A stretch of 64,000 nt of DNA, from NCBI GenBank assembly GCA_903953565.1, contig CAJBKE010000052.1:186001-250000 (forward strand), read 5' to 3'. Shown piece by piece: positions 63,255 through 64,000 of the stretch. Numbering within the stretch: the first letter of the stretch is position 1; each line of letters begins with the position of its first letter. This DNA is from an uncultured Verrucomicrobiota bacterium (GTDB lineage Bacteria; Verrucomicrobiota; Verrucomicrobiia; Chthoniobacterales; JACTMZ01). A model generated the notes under the pieces. The model had not been told where the DNA came from and ran no database searches. It was given only the letters and a program-made list of their open reading frames with translations. A program made the position numbers and the translations under genes.

Positions 63255-64000
63255 GTGAAATCTCCGACTATCTTCCTCGCCGCCTTGTTCGCGGCCATCT
63301 CTGCCACCGGCGGCGTCAATGCCGCTACCGCCCCGACAGCAACATCCGGCAAGTTCTTCGTTCCGCTTTTGGCCGGCAAATCAACCCGCATGGAAGGCGT
63401 GCTGGCCTCCCGCGAGTTCGTCTTCCGTCTTCCCGAACACGTCCGCTACTTGCCGGGGTCGCAGTTCAAGCTCGTGTTCCGCGCATCGCCCCTGCTGCTG
63501 CCCGATGTTTCGACCATGACCATCACCCTGAATGACCAACCACTGACCAGCATCCGTCCGGTCGCGAACGGCGAGATCCAGCCGGAGAAGCGAACCGCCG
63601 CGGTGACCCTCGAGAATGATGTTCTTCAACCCGGTTGGAACAAGCTCTCGATCCGCTGTCTCCTCGTGACCACCGCCACTCCGTGCCGCGATGTCGATAA
63701 TCCGGCGTCGTGGGTCGAACTGGATGGAGGCAGCGGTTTCGATGTGGCGTTCGCCGAGCAGGCGCTTTTTCCCGAGCTGCAAAGATTTCCCGATGCTCTC
63801 GGCGAACCGCAGTTGATGCGCTTGGGTTCGAAAAACGACGACCCCGCTGTGTCTGTCCTCGTGGCCGACCAAGGCGGCGATACCGAATGGAGAGGGGTGC
63901 TGGTTGCAGCGGCGCGGTTGGGTCAGTTGATTTACTTGGACGACGATGCGGTCCGCGTCGGTTCACTCAAGGAGTTTGCCGCCAAGGCGGCGCGTTCCAA
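63255..64000 (+). CDS. BcsB-like cellulose synthase accessory protein, N-terminal part (runs off window)
   Basis: From GTG 63255 the frame is open to the window end (248 codons). The first 23 residues are a signal peptide (SPTIFLAALFAAISATGGVNA). Then comes a beta-rich region with SREFVFRLPEHVRYLPGSQFKLVFRASPLLLPDVSTMTITLN and LQPGWNKLSIRC, the jelly-roll pattern of BcsB (periplasmic cellulose synthase subunit, c-di-GMP linked systems). A BcsA gene is not visible but would lie just outside. Assignment is from this segment only. Confidence 0.68.
   Translation, partial: MKSPTIFLAALFAAISATGGVNAATAPTATSGKFFVPLLAGKSTRMEGVLASREFVFRLPEHVRYLPGSQFKLVFRASPLLLPDVSTMTITLNDQPLTSIRPVANGEIQPEKRTAAVTLENDVLQPGWNKLSIRCLLVTTATPCRDVDNPASWVELDGGSGFDVAFAEQALFPELQRFPDALGEPQLMRLGSKNDDPAVSVLVADQGGDTEWRGVLVAAARLGQLIYLDDDAVRVGSLKEFAAKAARS

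Overview
The window is about 60% GC, densely coded on both strands, and looks like a chromosomal segment of a Verrucomicrobiota-like bacterium. Supporting marks are a short type II-style pseudopilin with the N-terminal FSLVELLIVIAIIAVLAAV helix, a tandem set of PEP-CTERM surface proteins, RhaT-type sugar symport, large secreted glycan-related proteins and a vacuolar-type pyrophosphatase. The phylum assignment is inference; there is no rRNA gene to confirm it. Many neighbouring genes overlap by ATGA or GTGA start/stop junctions, and many starts lack a clear Shine-Dalgarno sequence.

Layout. 0-12.8 kb is a carbohydrate locus: the end of a GH36 alpha-galactosidase, two SDR dehydrogenases, a RhaT-like transporter, a UlaG-like metallo-hydrolase, an acetoacetate-decarboxylase-like protein, a 1289-residue secreted multidomain protein, an LDH2-type dehydrogenase and an AraC regulator. 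12.8-15.5 kb holds a cytochrome P450, a pseudopilin and a 4Fe-4S ferredoxin that could be the P450 electron donor. 15.5-23.8 kb is a disturbed region: a mobA 5' fragment joined to an fdhF 3' fragment, an HTH fragment joined to a 6PGDH-like 3' fragment, a broken membrane gene beside tRNA-Leu, and, between them, three tandem PEP-CTERM paralogues and a PanB-like protein lacking the usual metal ligands.

24.8-31.9 kb is a complete-looking partner-switching signalling cluster: two STAS proteins facing a hybrid kinase with two receiver domains, a CheY-like receiver, a REC-SpoIIE phosphatase with an N-terminal HisKA-like segment, an RsbW-like ATPase and a STAS protein fused to an unknown 310-residue domain. 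32.2-36.6 kb pairs an HTH-metallo-beta-lactamase protein with a 1199-residue TerB-like/FHA-like/ABCG transporter. 36.7-49.4 kb is mostly housekeeping: DAHP synthase, an exonuclease, H+/Na+-pyrophosphatase, a PhoD-like phosphatase, tRNA-Glu, SemiSWEET, glutaredoxin, deoC with an aldehyde dehydrogenase, and a LytS/LytR pair. 49.5-52.4 kb encodes a chitin-degrading fusion (AA10 LPMO, two CBM2-like modules, GH18) with a strong terminator. 52.5-64 kb has an AsmA-like protein, a secreted GH-A-like protein, a MacAB-type ABC exporter operon, a DUF2256/photolyase/permuted cryptochrome-like cluster, a SUMF1-like protein and the start of a BcsB-like gene.

Dispersed intergenic palindromes (24.75, 31.95, 32.1, 43.85 and 47.5 kb) form at least two repeat families, each with two related copies here. 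No CRISPR array, rRNA, transposase or prophage was seen.
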